The notes beneath the pieces are model-generated. The model worked only from the letters and a program-made list of their open reading frames with translations, had not been told where the DNA came from and did no database searches. The position numbers were made by a program, and so were the translations under genes. Source: Palsa-601 sp963801185 (GTDB lineage Bacteria > Actinomycetota > Acidimicrobiia > Acidimicrobiales > Bog-793). From it: DNA of 64,000 bases. Of the stretch, positions 28,044 through 36,019 are shown in pieces (position 1 is the stretch's first letter; the number at the start of each line of letters is the position of its first letter). The stretch lies in the NCBI GenBank assembly GCA_963801185.1, contig CAWDDW010000001.1:806001-870000 (forward strand), read 5' to 3'.

Positions 28044-28958
28044 TTAGCTCTTGGTGGTAGAGGTGGTCGATGGCGAAGTGGTCGTCGGTGTCGTGACTTG
28101 TGTGGTTGCCGACGACTGCACCGAGGCTGGGGCGACTCCGCTCGGGTTCGAGATGAGGAAGTCACCTATGACTTTGGCTGAGGCTGGCTTCGGGATCGAG
28201 GCACCTTTCGGGACGAACGCGATCGTGATCAGCTGGCCGTTCTCGAATCGGAGGTTCGCGGCATCCGTCGTGAGGACCCTGCCGGTCGTGGCCGTCGGGG
28301 ACTTCCAGACCTTCACTTCGAGGATGCCGGGCTTGCCTTCGCACTTCTGACCGTTGCTGTACTGGAGGGGCTTCGGGGCCGGCGTGGTCGTCGTCGTGGT
28401 CGACGATGGCGGGGAGGTGGAGGTCGACCCCTTGCTCGGCGACGTGGTCGTCGTCGTGGAGCTCGTGGAAGTGGTCGAACTGGTGGAGCTCGTGGAGGTA
28501 GTCGTAGTCGTAGTTGTGGGCGCGGGCAGCTCGAGTGAGGTCTTGGTCAAGATGGAGCCCGCCGCGAGAAGGAACGCGCCCAAGACGGCGTTCTTGCCGG
28601 AGACGGCGGCAGGATCGCTCGAGAGCCCAGGCTCGATCGCGACGACGCCGTGACCGTCGGTCGTGAAGGCTTGAGCAGGGTTCACAGTGGCCGGGAAGAG
28701 CTTCACCTTGCCGCAGATGTAGGAATCGAGGCCGACGTGCCAGAGATTCGCCTTCGTCGGCGGAACCGACGCTTTGCTCGCCACAGGCCCTGGATTGGTG
28801 CGCTCGTAGCGGCTGTACGCGACCAACCCCGTCCCGACCAGGCAGATCGAGAGGAGGATCGCGTACCAACCAATCGGCGTCTGTCCTCGATAGGAGCGCC
28901 CGCCGCCACCTACTGCGGCAGCGCGCGCGACCCTACGGCTGAAATTCTCCCCGGGCAC
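28044..28958 (-). CDS. membrane-anchored protein with Thr/Ser linker, function unknown
   Basis: 304 residues: a short basic N-terminus, one transmembrane helix at about 29-48, an extracytoplasmic domain (about 70-145) containing LWHVGLDSYICGK and SGKNAVLGAFL, a 50-residue Thr/Ser linker (146-196), and a second small domain with CEGKPGILEVKV and ITIAFVPKGASIPKP, ending in a Thr/Ser-rich tail. I recall related actinobacterial anchored proteins with the same WH...YICG and AG-NA-LG motifs, none characterised. The single cysteines in each domain could pair. The GTG start lies 26 bases inside the upstream glycosyltransferase gene. Confidence 0.75.
   Translation of the reverse strand: MPGENFSRRVARAAAVGGGGRSYRGQTPIGWYAILLSICLVGTGLVAYSRYERTNPGPVASKASVPPTKANLWHVGLDSYICGKVKLFPATVNPAQAFTTDGHGVVAIEPGLSSDPAAVSGKNAVLGAFLLAAGSILTKTSLELPAPTTTTTTTSTSSTSSTTSTSSTTTTTSPSKGSTSTSPPSSTTTTTTPAPKPLQYSNGQKCEGKPGILEVKVWKSPTATTGRVLTTDAANLRFENGQLITIAFVPKGASIPKPASAKVIGDFLISNPSGVAPASVQSSATTQVTTPTTTSPSTTSTTKS
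28371..28523 (-). repeat. low-complexity Thr/Ser codon tract
   Basis: Codons 146-196 of the anchored protein are almost all Thr or Ser (mostly ACG, ACC, AGC and TCG type), producing a degenerate tandem trinucleotide tract in DNA. Such tracts usually encode flexible, often O-glycosylated linkers and can vary in length between strains. Confidence 0.7.
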
Positions 28959-29853
28959 GGTGCCTCACCTTAGCCGTGGCCAACACCTGTTCCCGAACGG
29001 GTCGCAAGAGGTGGTCCGCCCAGGCCAGCAGCAGTCTCGCGATCAGGCCCGCTGCCATGAGCGGGAGAAGCAGTCGTTCGGTTCCCTCGGCCGTCCTGGA
29101 GGCGAAACGCCACATCGACCGGTGATGCGACGCCAGCATCCGGTAGGGGTGCTGGGAAGCGGAAAGGCCCTGTTCATGGAGTACTTCGGCGGTCGGCTCG
29201 TACCAGGTTCCCCATCCCGCCCGACGCAGGCGCCAACACAGGTCGACGTCCTCGACATACATGAAATACGCCTCGTCGAAGCCGCCAACCGACTCGAAGG
29301 CGACCCTCCGGACGGCCATGAACGCACCGGAGACCCAATCTGCGCTGCGGGAACGGTGCTGATCGGCGCCGAGATGGCGATAACGACGAGTCCACGGGTT
29401 GCCGCCCCAGATCAGCCCGAGGCAGGCGTGCCCGATGGCATCGGCCAGCCCAGGGAAGTCCCGGCCCGATGGGTAGACCTCTCCGTCTGCATCGCGGAGA
29501 AGGGGACCGACGACGGCGAGCGAGTCGTCCTGCGCCAGCCTGGTGAGCAGGGATCCCACCGAGCCCGGCCGAACCACGAGGTCCGGATTGCAGATGAGCA
29601 GGTACGGAGCCGTGGTCAAGGCCGCGCCGAGGTTCGCAGCGGCGCCGTAGCCGAGGTTCCTGGCAGACTCGATCACCCTCGGGCCGGGGCCTTCCCGGCG
29701 CAACGAGGCCACCGAGCCGTCTGATGACCGGTTGTCCACCACGACCAGCTCGGCGACGCCTTCGGCCTTCAAGCTGGCGACGCACGGCGCCAGCGCCTCT
29801 CCTGCGTTGTAGTTGACGACGATCGCAGCTACCGGTAGCTCCGCCGGCGGCAT
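28933..29853 (-). CDS. wbbL: WbbL-like GT2 rhamnosyltransferase
   Basis: 306-residue GT-A glycosyltransferase with AAIVVNYNAGEALAPCV at the N-terminus, VVVDNRSSDGS, the CNPDLVV metal-site motif, WVSGAFMAVRR and GGFDEAYFMYVEDVDLCWR. Adjacent rmlD and rmlB make dTDP-L-rhamnose the likely donor, as for mycobacterial WbbL, which attaches rhamnose to the decaprenyl-linked arabinogalactan linker; identity of the acceptor here is inferred. ATG at 29853 shares its first base with the rmlD stop (TGATG). Confidence 0.82.
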   Translation of the reverse strand: MPPAELPVAAIVVNYNAGEALAPCVASLKAEGVAELVVVDNRSSDGSVASLRREGPGPRVIESARNLGYGAAANLGAALTTAPYLLICNPDLVVRPGSVGSLLTRLAQDDSLAVVGPLLRDADGEVYPSGRDFPGLADAIGHACLGLIWGGNPWTRRYRHLGADQHRSRSADWVSGAFMAVRRVAFESVGGFDEAYFMYVEDVDLCWRLRRAGWGTWYEPTAEVLHEQGLSASQHPYRMLASHHRSMWRFASRTAEGTERLLLPLMAAGLIARLLLAWADHLLRPVREQVLATAKVRHRARGEFQP

Positions 29854-30713
29854 CAATCGAGCTCGCGGACGAGCCGCCCGATGGATTCGCGCCAGTCCGG
29901 GAGGAGCGCCTCCCCCCCGAGACGCAACGCGGCGTTGTCGAGCACGGAGTTGGCCGGCCTCGGTGCCGCTCGCGTCAGCTCAGAGGTCGCGATCGGCACC
30001 ACGCGGGCAGGATCGAGCCCGGCGCAACGGAGGACCTCGCGGGCGAAGCCGAACCACGTCGTCTCTCCCTGGTTCGTCACGTGAAAACACCCCGGCCGGC
30101 GGGCAATCCCGAGCTCTATGACCTTGGATGCCAGCTCGGCCGCGACGGTCGGGCTGCCACGTTGATCATCCACGAAGCGCAACTTCTCCTCCGAGGCCCG
30201 CGCCATGCGCAGCACCGTCTTCGCAATGTTGGAGCCCTGCCGGCCGACGACCCATGCCGTCCGGACGATCGTCCAGGCGGGATCGATCTCGAGCTCGCCG
30301 GCGAGCTTGGAGCGGCCGTAGACCGAGAGCGGGTTCGGGGTGTCCCACTCGAGGTACGGGCGATCGGAGCGACCGTCGAAGACGTAGTCGGTCGAGAGGT
30401 ACACCACGTGGGCCCCGACCCGTCGAGCGCCGTCGGCCACGTGCCTCGTCCCGAGGGCATTGACTCCGAACGCGCGGTCCGGATCGGCCTCGCACGCGTC
30501 CACCGCCGTCCAGGCCGCCGGATGGATGATGAGGTCGGGCTCGAAGTGACAGATCGCCGAGAGCACTCGGTCCCGGTTGGACACGTCCAGCTGCAGATGG
30601 TCGGCAGCCACCAAGTCGATCGGGTCCCGCACTCGCCCGGCGCTGCGCTCCTTGAGCAGCGCGACGAGCTCCGATCCGACCTGGCCGCCGGCCCCGGTTA
30701 CGAGGACCCGCAT
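29853..30713 (-). CDS. rmlD: dTDP-4-dehydrorhamnose reductase
   Basis: Final reductase step of dTDP-L-rhamnose synthesis. 286 residues, VLVTGAGGQVGSEL at the N-terminus, AWTAVDACE, LSTDYVFDG, catalytic VYGRSKLAGE and NQGETTWFGFAREV. Length and motifs are standard. It follows rmlB after 19 bp. RmlA and RmlC are not in this window, although the manC-type enzyme might in principle be a thymidylyltransferase. Confidence 0.93.
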   Translation of the reverse strand: MRVLVTGAGGQVGSELVALLKERSAGRVRDPIDLVAADHLQLDVSNRDRVLSAICHFEPDLIIHPAAWTAVDACEADPDRAFGVNALGTRHVADGARRVGAHVVYLSTDYVFDGRSDRPYLEWDTPNPLSVYGRSKLAGELEIDPAWTIVRTAWVVGRQGSNIAKTVLRMARASEEKLRFVDDQRGSPTVAAELASKVIELGIARRPGCFHVTNQGETTWFGFAREVLRCAGLDPARVVPIATSELTRAAPRPANSVLDNAALRLGGEALLPDWRESIGRLVRELD

Positions 30714-30732
30714 GTGCCCGGCGGCTCTCCGG

Positions 30733-31761
30733 TCACAATCGCCCGTCGGAAGGATCGTCTGGCCAGGAGGTCTCGACCACCGGGGAGCGACCGATCAGCG
30801 GCTCCCACCAAGCCCGGTTCGCGCCGTACCACCTGACCGTCGCCTCGAGGCCCGAGTCAAATGGAACCTCAGGCTCCCAGCCGAGCTCACCTCTGATCTT
30901 GGACGAGTCGAGCAGGTAGCGACGATCGTGGCCGGGGCGATCCGGCACGATCGTCTTCAGGCTCCCGGGCTGGCCCGCGGCGGCAAGGACGGCATCTGCG
31001 ATCTCGGTGATCGATGCCTCGCGGCCGGATCCGACGTGGTACGTCTCGCCGATACGGCCCCGCTCCAGTACTGCTTCGACGGCCCGGCAGTGGTCGTCGA
31101 CGTGCAGCCATTCGCGGCGGTTCTCGGTCGACTGGTAGAGCGGCAGGCTCTGGCCCGACAGTGCACGGGTCGCGAAGAGCGGGATCACCTTCTCGGGGAA
31201 CTGGTATGGCCCGTAGTTGTTGCAGCAGTTCGTGATGGTGACAGGGAGCTCGAACGTCTCGCCATAGCACCGCACCACGTGATCGGAGCCAGCCTTGGAG
31301 GCGTTGTACGGCGTCCGCGGGCGGTACGGCGACTCCTCGTTGAACGACTCGTCGCTATCAAGAGCGAGGTCCCCGTAGACCTCACACGTCGAGATGTGGT
31401 GGAACCGGCCTATGCCGACCCGGCGTGCGGCGTCGCACAGCGCCTGAGTGCCGAGCACGTTCGTCCGGAAGAAACGAGCCGGGTCCAACACGGCGAGCGA
31501 GTTGTGGCTCTCGGCGGCGAAGTTGACGATGGTGTCGATCCCGTGGAGCTTGAGGGTCTGCTCAACGAGCGATTGATCCCCGATGTCGCCGTGGACGAAC
31601 GTGACGGCACCGGCCGTCTCGAGATCGGCAAGGCTCTCCCGGTTGCCCGCGTAGGTGAGCACGTCGTAGACGACGATCGCGTCGCCGGGGTGGGCCCTGC
31701 TCCAGTACCGGGAGAAATTCGAGCCGATGAAGCCGGCGCCGCCGGTGACGAGGAGTCGCAC
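30733..31761 (-). CDS. rmlB: dTDP-glucose 4,6-dehydratase (TCE instead of TDE active site)
   Basis: 342 residues from the GTG at 31761 (MRLLVTGGAG); an ATG at 31782 would add seven residues. LLVTGGAGFIGSNF, YDVLTYAGN, FAAESHNSLAV, catalytic YNASKAGSDH, NCCNNYGPYQFPEK and NRREWLHVDDHC are all RmlB hallmarks. The active-site triplet that is normally Thr-Asp-Glu in STDEVYG is Thr-Cys-Glu here (Cys126, codon 31386-31384), so the usual acid is missing. The reading frame around it is clean. Product still most probably dTDP-4-keto-6-deoxyglucose for rmlD, 19 bp downstream. Confidence 0.9.
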   Translation of the reverse strand: MRLLVTGGAGFIGSNFSRYWSRAHPGDAIVVYDVLTYAGNRESLADLETAGAVTFVHGDIGDQSLVEQTLKLHGIDTIVNFAAESHNSLAVLDPARFFRTNVLGTQALCDAARRVGIGRFHHISTCEVYGDLALDSDESFNEESPYRPRTPYNASKAGSDHVVRCYGETFELPVTITNCCNNYGPYQFPEKVIPLFATRALSGQSLPLYQSTENRREWLHVDDHCRAVEAVLERGRIGETYHVGSGREASITEIADAVLAAAGQPGSLKTIVPDRPGHDRRYLLDSSKIRGELGWEPEVPFDSGLEATVRWYGANRAWWEPLIGRSPVVETSWPDDPSDGRL

Positions 31762-31771
31762 CCAGCGAAGG

Positions 31772-32671
31772 CTAATCGGCATGAGCGGGAGGGTCGGATC
31801 GCACGTGCACCACGTCGCCCGTGGCGATAACCCGCACGCAGGCGCCGACGTCGACGAGAAGCCGGCCACCGTCGTCCACGTCGAGTGCGCGACCGGTGAG
31901 CTCCTCGCCGGGAAGCTCGACCCTGACCAGTTCCCCGATGGTGGCACAGAGCCGGCGGTACTCGCTCCGCAGCGCGACGACCTCTCCATGGGCGGGTCCG
32001 GCCGGTGCCGTACCGGGGTCTCGAGGAGCCAGCGCCTGCCACCTCCGCTCGACTGCCGCGAGCATCCGGTCGGCAACATCGTCGCGTTCGATGCCACGCC
32101 CGGCCAATCGATCGAGAGAGATGGCCCGCGCTGCGATCTCCACCGCATCGGGCTCGGCCGGCGGCGGGAAGTCCGCCGGCCAGTTGCAATTGATCCCTAT
32201 GCCCACGACCAGGGCATCCGGCAGCGCCGTCTCCGCCAGCACGCCGGCAACCTTGCGGTGCTCGCTCCCGCCTATCAGGTCGTTCGGCCACTTGCACCGG
32301 CACTCGACGTCCGCGACCTCACGGCAGGCCTCTATCGCAGAGAGAGCGACGACCCAGCTTGCAAGGAACCACATGTCGATCGGCCAGGACGGGCGGAACA
32401 GCATCGAGCACAGGACCGAGCCACCTGGATGGTCGAGCCAGCGACGGCCGAGTCGTCCGCGCCCGGCAGACTGCCTCTCGGCGAGCAGCACAGTGCCCTC
32501 GGGCGCCCCAGATCCTGCTCGAGCGAGCAGCTCGGCGTTGGTCGACCCGATCTCGCCGAACCGCTCCGGGCTGGTGAACGGGCGCCAGGAGGAAGGCCCC
32601 CCGAGCGGACGGGTAGCCTGCTCGGTCGAGCCCTCCCCCGTCGCCGTGTCGATTGGCCGGTTGTCAACCAC
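31772..32671 (-). CDS. birA: biotin--[acetyl-CoA-carboxylase] ligase
   Basis: Attaches biotin to carboxylase BCCP domains. 299 residues from GTG at 32671, without an N-terminal helix-turn-helix, so not a BirA-type repressor. Motifs: FGEIGSTNAELLA, AERQSAGRGRLGRRW, CKWPNDL, RKVAGVLAE and VVGIGINCNWP. The C-terminal SH3-like domain is present. It is divergent from the biotin-dependent carboxylase gene, about 30 bp away, a sensible functional pairing since that carboxylase carries the target lysine. rmlB starts 10 bp downstream. The start codon is the least certain part. Confidence 0.88.
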   Translation of the reverse strand: MVDNRPIDTATGEGSTEQATRPLGGPSSWRPFTSPERFGEIGSTNAELLARAGSGAPEGTVLLAERQSAGRGRLGRRWLDHPGGSVLCSMLFRPSWPIDMWFLASWVVALSAIEACREVADVECRCKWPNDLIGGSEHRKVAGVLAETALPDALVVGIGINCNWPADFPPPAEPDAVEIAARAISLDRLAGRGIERDDVADRMLAAVERRWQALAPRDPGTAPAGPAHGEVVALRSEYRRLCATIGELVRVELPGEELTGRALDVDDGGRLLVDVGACVRVIATGDVVHVRSDPPAHAD

Positions 32672-32702
32672 GGGGAGGACGATATGCCGAGGAAGGGGAG
32701 CC

Positions 32703-34491
32703 GTGTTCGACAAGGTGCTCATCGCCAATCGGGGTGAGATCGCCGTCCGCGTCATCCGCACCTGCAAAGAGCTCGGCATCGCGACCGTTGCGGTCTACTC
32801 GGACCTCGACCGGGACGCGTTGCACGTCCGTCTCGCGGACGAGGCCTACGGACTCGGAGGTCAGACGGCGGCCGAGAGCTATCTGAACACCAGTGCGATC
32901 CTCGACGCGCTCGAGCGGAGCGGGGCGGGTGCGGTGCATCCTGGGTACGGCTTCTTCTCCGAGAACGCCGCGTTCGCGTGGGCGATCGCGGAGCAAGGCG
33001 CCACATTCGTCGGTCCGCCTCCCGAGGCCATCGAGATCATGGGCGACAAGATCAGCTCCCGGATCGCGGCTGAAAGAGCCGGCGTGGCGGGGGTGCCCGG
33101 ACGGAGCGAGCCGCTCACCGACGCCGCCGAGGTCGTCTCGTTCGGCGAGGAGCACGGATGGCCGGTCGCGATCAAGGCCGCCTTCGGTGGCGGTGGGCGC
33201 GGCATGAAGGTCGTGAACTCTGCTGGCGAAGCCGCCGAGGCAATGGAGTCGGCACAGAGGGAGGCCCAGGCGTACTTCGGCCGTCCCGAGGTGTACCCCG
33301 AGCGGTACCTCTCCTGGCCTCGCCACATCGAGATGCAGGTCTTCGCCGATCGGCACGGCAACGCGGTCTGGCTCGGCGAGCGCGACTGCTCCTACCAGCG
33401 GCGCCACCAGAAGCTGATCGAGGAGTCGCCGGCTCCTGACTTCCCCGACGACATCCGTCAGCAGATGGGCGACTCCTCGGTCAGCATCTGTCACGCGTGC
33501 TCCTACGAGGGAGCTGGAACCGTCGAGTTCCTGTACGAGGACGGGCAGTTCTACTTCCTCGAGATGAATACGCGGCTACAGGTCGAGCACCCGGTGACCG
33601 AGCTCGTGACCGGGATCGATCTCGTGGCTTTGCAGCTGCGCGTGGCGGCAGGTGAGCCTCTCGGGTTCTCCCAGGACGAGCTCCGCGGCACGGCGGCGCG
33701 GGCACGCGATCGAGTGCCGGATCAACGCGGAGGACCCGACCGGTGGGCGCTTCTTGCCGAGTCCCGGGCGCCTCACCCGTTTTCGCCCGCCGGACGGTTT
33801 CGGCACCCGGACTGACGCGGGCTACGAGACGGGTGACACCGTCAGCCAGTTCTACGACAACCTGATGGCGAAGATCATCGTGTGGGGAGAGGACCGCGAG
33901 ACGGCTCGGCGACGGATGCTGCGTGCCCTCGGCGAGACGATCGTCGAGGGCATCGCCACGACGATCCCTGCCCATCAGGCGATCCTGGCGCACGACGACT
34001 TCGTAGGATCCGCCCACTCCACCCGCTGGGTGGAAGAGGCGCTCGATCTCTCGGCCCTCTCGGTCGCGCCCGCCGCTGCGGTCGTCGAGCCTCAGACCGA
34101 CGGCGGCGAGCGCCGGGTGCTTCGAGAAGTCGACGCGGAAGTCGACGGCAGGCGTTACCGGGTCAAGCTGTGGGTCCCCGAGAGCGGTGGCGGGGGCGGT
34201 GGTGCTGGCAGCGGGGGCCCAGCAGGCCGTCCTTCGCCGCGAGGGCGCCAATCCTCGAGTGGTCCGGTGTCGAGCGCAGACGGCCGGGTGACCGTGCCCA
34301 TGCAAGGCACCATCGTGAAGGTGCTCGTCGAGCAGGGCGATGCCGTCGAGGCCGGTCAGACGCTGTGCGTGCTGGAGGCGATGAAGATGGAGAACCCGAT
34401 CAACGCCGACCGGGCGGGAACCGTGAAAGAGCTGAAGGTGAAACCTGGCGACGCGCTCGGTGCGGGCGATGTCGTGGCGGTGCTCGAATGA
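32703..34491 (+). CDS. acyl-CoA carboxylase alpha chain: biotin carboxylase plus BCCP (one frameshift)
   Basis: About 596 residues. Biotin carboxylase begins FDKVLIANRGEIAVRVIRTC, with HPGYGFFSENAAFA, the ATP-grasp loop AAFGGGGRGMKVV, NTRLQVEHPVTE and AIECRINAEDP. A Gly/Ser-rich linker precedes the C-terminal BCCP domain with the biotinyl lysine in LEAMKMENP. The frame slips around 33684-33690: GFSQDELR should continue with a short linker into GHAIECRI after one base is removed. GTG start behind an AAGGGGAG ribosome-binding site. Acetyl-CoA or propionyl-CoA is the probable substrate; no carboxyltransferase beta gene is in the window, but methylmalonyl-CoA mutase is nearby. Confidence 0.88.
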
Positions 34492-35669
34492 GCGCGAGCA
34501 CCGGCTCGGCGCTGAAGGAAAGGGCACGCTCGAGCGTCTCCGCAGACGAGTCGGTGCTCGTCGCCCTGTCCCATCAGATCCACGCACATCCCGAGATCGG
34601 TTTTGAGGAGGAGAACGCCTCCGCCTCGTGCGCCGAGTTGCTCGCCGACGCCGGCTTCGGGGTCGAGATGGGGATCTGCGATCTCCCGACCGCCTTCTCC
34701 GCTTCCGCGGGTTCCGGGCCTTTCACGATCGCGATCTGCGCCGAATACGACGCCTTGCCGGGCATCGGCCATGCCTGCGGCCACAACGTGATTGCATCCG
34801 CCGCGATCGGTGCCGGCCGCGCCCTCGCCGCCGTGGCAGACGATCTCGGCATCACCGTGCGCGTCCTCGGCACCCCTGCCGAGGAGGGCGGGGGCGGGAA
34901 GATCCTCATGATGGAACGAGGAGGTTTCGACGGCATCCACGCGGCGATGATGGTGCATCCGGCCCCGGACGAGCTCGACCACATGCCCTGCCTCGCCGTC
35001 GAGCACTACGACGTCGTGTACCACGGCAAGGAGGCACACGCCTCGGCGTTCCCCGAGCGCGGCGTGAACGCCGCCGACGCCCTCACGGTCGCGCAGGTCG
35101 CGATCGGTCTGCTGCGCCAGCATGGCGAGGAGCACGACCAGGTCCACGGCATAGTCACGCTGGGCGGGGTCGCACCGAACATAGTGCCCGCCCTCACGAC
35201 GGCGAAGTACTACGTACGAGCCCGGTCCCTCGCCCGGTTGGCGGAGTGGTCGCCACGGGTGAAGGCGTGCTTCGAGGCGGGATCGGTCGCGACAGGCGCG
35301 TCGTTGGAGTTCGTGCCGCAAGGGCCGACTTACTCGGAGTTCCACAACGATGACCCGATGACCGCGCTCTACGTCGCCAATGCCGAGGCGCTGGGCCGGG
35401 TCTTCCCGGCACCGGGCGGCAGAACGATGAGCGGGTCCACCGACATGGCGAACGTCTCACTCTCGATCCCGTCGATCCATCCGATGCTCGGGCTCGACTG
35501 CATGCCGGCGGTCAATCACCAGCCAGAGTTCGCCGCTGCAGCCGTGTCGGCTGCGGCCGACCAGGCGGTGTCTGACGGAGCGACCGCCATGGCTTGGACC
35601 GTGATCGATCTCGCGACCGACGAGACGGAGCGTTCCCGCTTGACGGCGTCGGCCTACTCGTCTTCCTGA
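34488..35669 (+). CDS. M20-family amidohydrolase/peptidase
   Basis: 393-residue M20D-type hydrolase. HQIHAHPEIGFEE near residue 32, CAEYDALPGIGHACGHN near 82, TPAEEGGGGK near 127, HPAPDELDH near 155 and a dimerisation domain with HGKEAHASAFPERGVNAADA. The layout resembles p-aminobenzoyl-glutamate hydrolase and other N-acyl amino acid amidohydrolases; the substrate cannot be assigned. The ATG overlaps the carboxylase stop (ATGA), so the two are translationally coupled, which is unexpected for an amidohydrolase. Confidence 0.88.
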   Translation: MSASTGSALKERARSSVSADESVLVALSHQIHAHPEIGFEEENASASCAELLADAGFGVEMGICDLPTAFSASAGSGPFTIAICAEYDALPGIGHACGHNVIASAAIGAGRALAAVADDLGITVRVLGTPAEEGGGGKILMMERGGFDGIHAAMMVHPAPDELDHMPCLAVEHYDVVYHGKEAHASAFPERGVNAADALTVAQVAIGLLRQHGEEHDQVHGIVTLGGVAPNIVPALTTAKYYVRARSLARLAEWSPRVKACFEAGSVATGASLEFVPQGPTYSEFHNDDPMTALYVANAEALGRVFPAPGGRTMSGSTDMANVSLSIPSIHPMLGLDCMPAVNHQPEFAAAAVSAAADQAVSDGATAMAWTVIDLATDETERSRLTASAYSSS

Positions 35670-35694
35670 TTTCTGACGACGCGGGCCGACCGTC

Positions 35695-36005
35695 TCAGGG
35701 AAGGGCGGAGGGCGAAGCGCCGGGCGACGCCGGATTGGCCTTGGTCACCTTGCGGTCGGTGAAGCGGCCTTCGAGTTGGCAGGCGGGGCGGCACTGCAGC
35801 TGGTCCCTGATCGCGAGCTGATCATCTTCTGATGCTTGGCCAGCCTCGCGCAGCTGATCGAGGAGCGGAGCCATGTCCAGAGCCGCGCCGCCACGGCGGG
35901 GTTGTGCAACCTCTTCACGCGAAAGTGAGCCTGTTGCTTGGTGAGCAGCCACATGACCCCACAGGAGCTACAGCGCCGCTCGACGAGTGATTCCCGGCCG
36001 AACAA
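35695..36005 (-). CDS. small putative zinc-ribbon protein (frameshift)
   Basis: After the mutase stop, a GC3-rich reading frame starts at a TTG (36005) and shows RRCSSCGVMWLLTKQQAH and RLHNPAVAAR. A second frame continues DMAPLLDQLREAGQ, then QCRPACQLEGRF and a Ser/Pro-rich end. The two join around 35878-35884 if one base is restored (ARLLDMAPLL). The resulting protein of about 103 residues has CxxC and CxxxC pairs, suggesting zinc binding. I recognise no family. Position 14 bp after the mutase gene suggests it is in the same transcript. Confidence 0.45.
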
Positions 36006-36019
36006 CTGAGGCCACCGTG

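Noticed and set aside
28371..28523. CRISPR-like or satellite repeat
   Set aside because: The repetitive DNA is explained by Thr/Ser codons within an intact coding frame and has no spacer structure.
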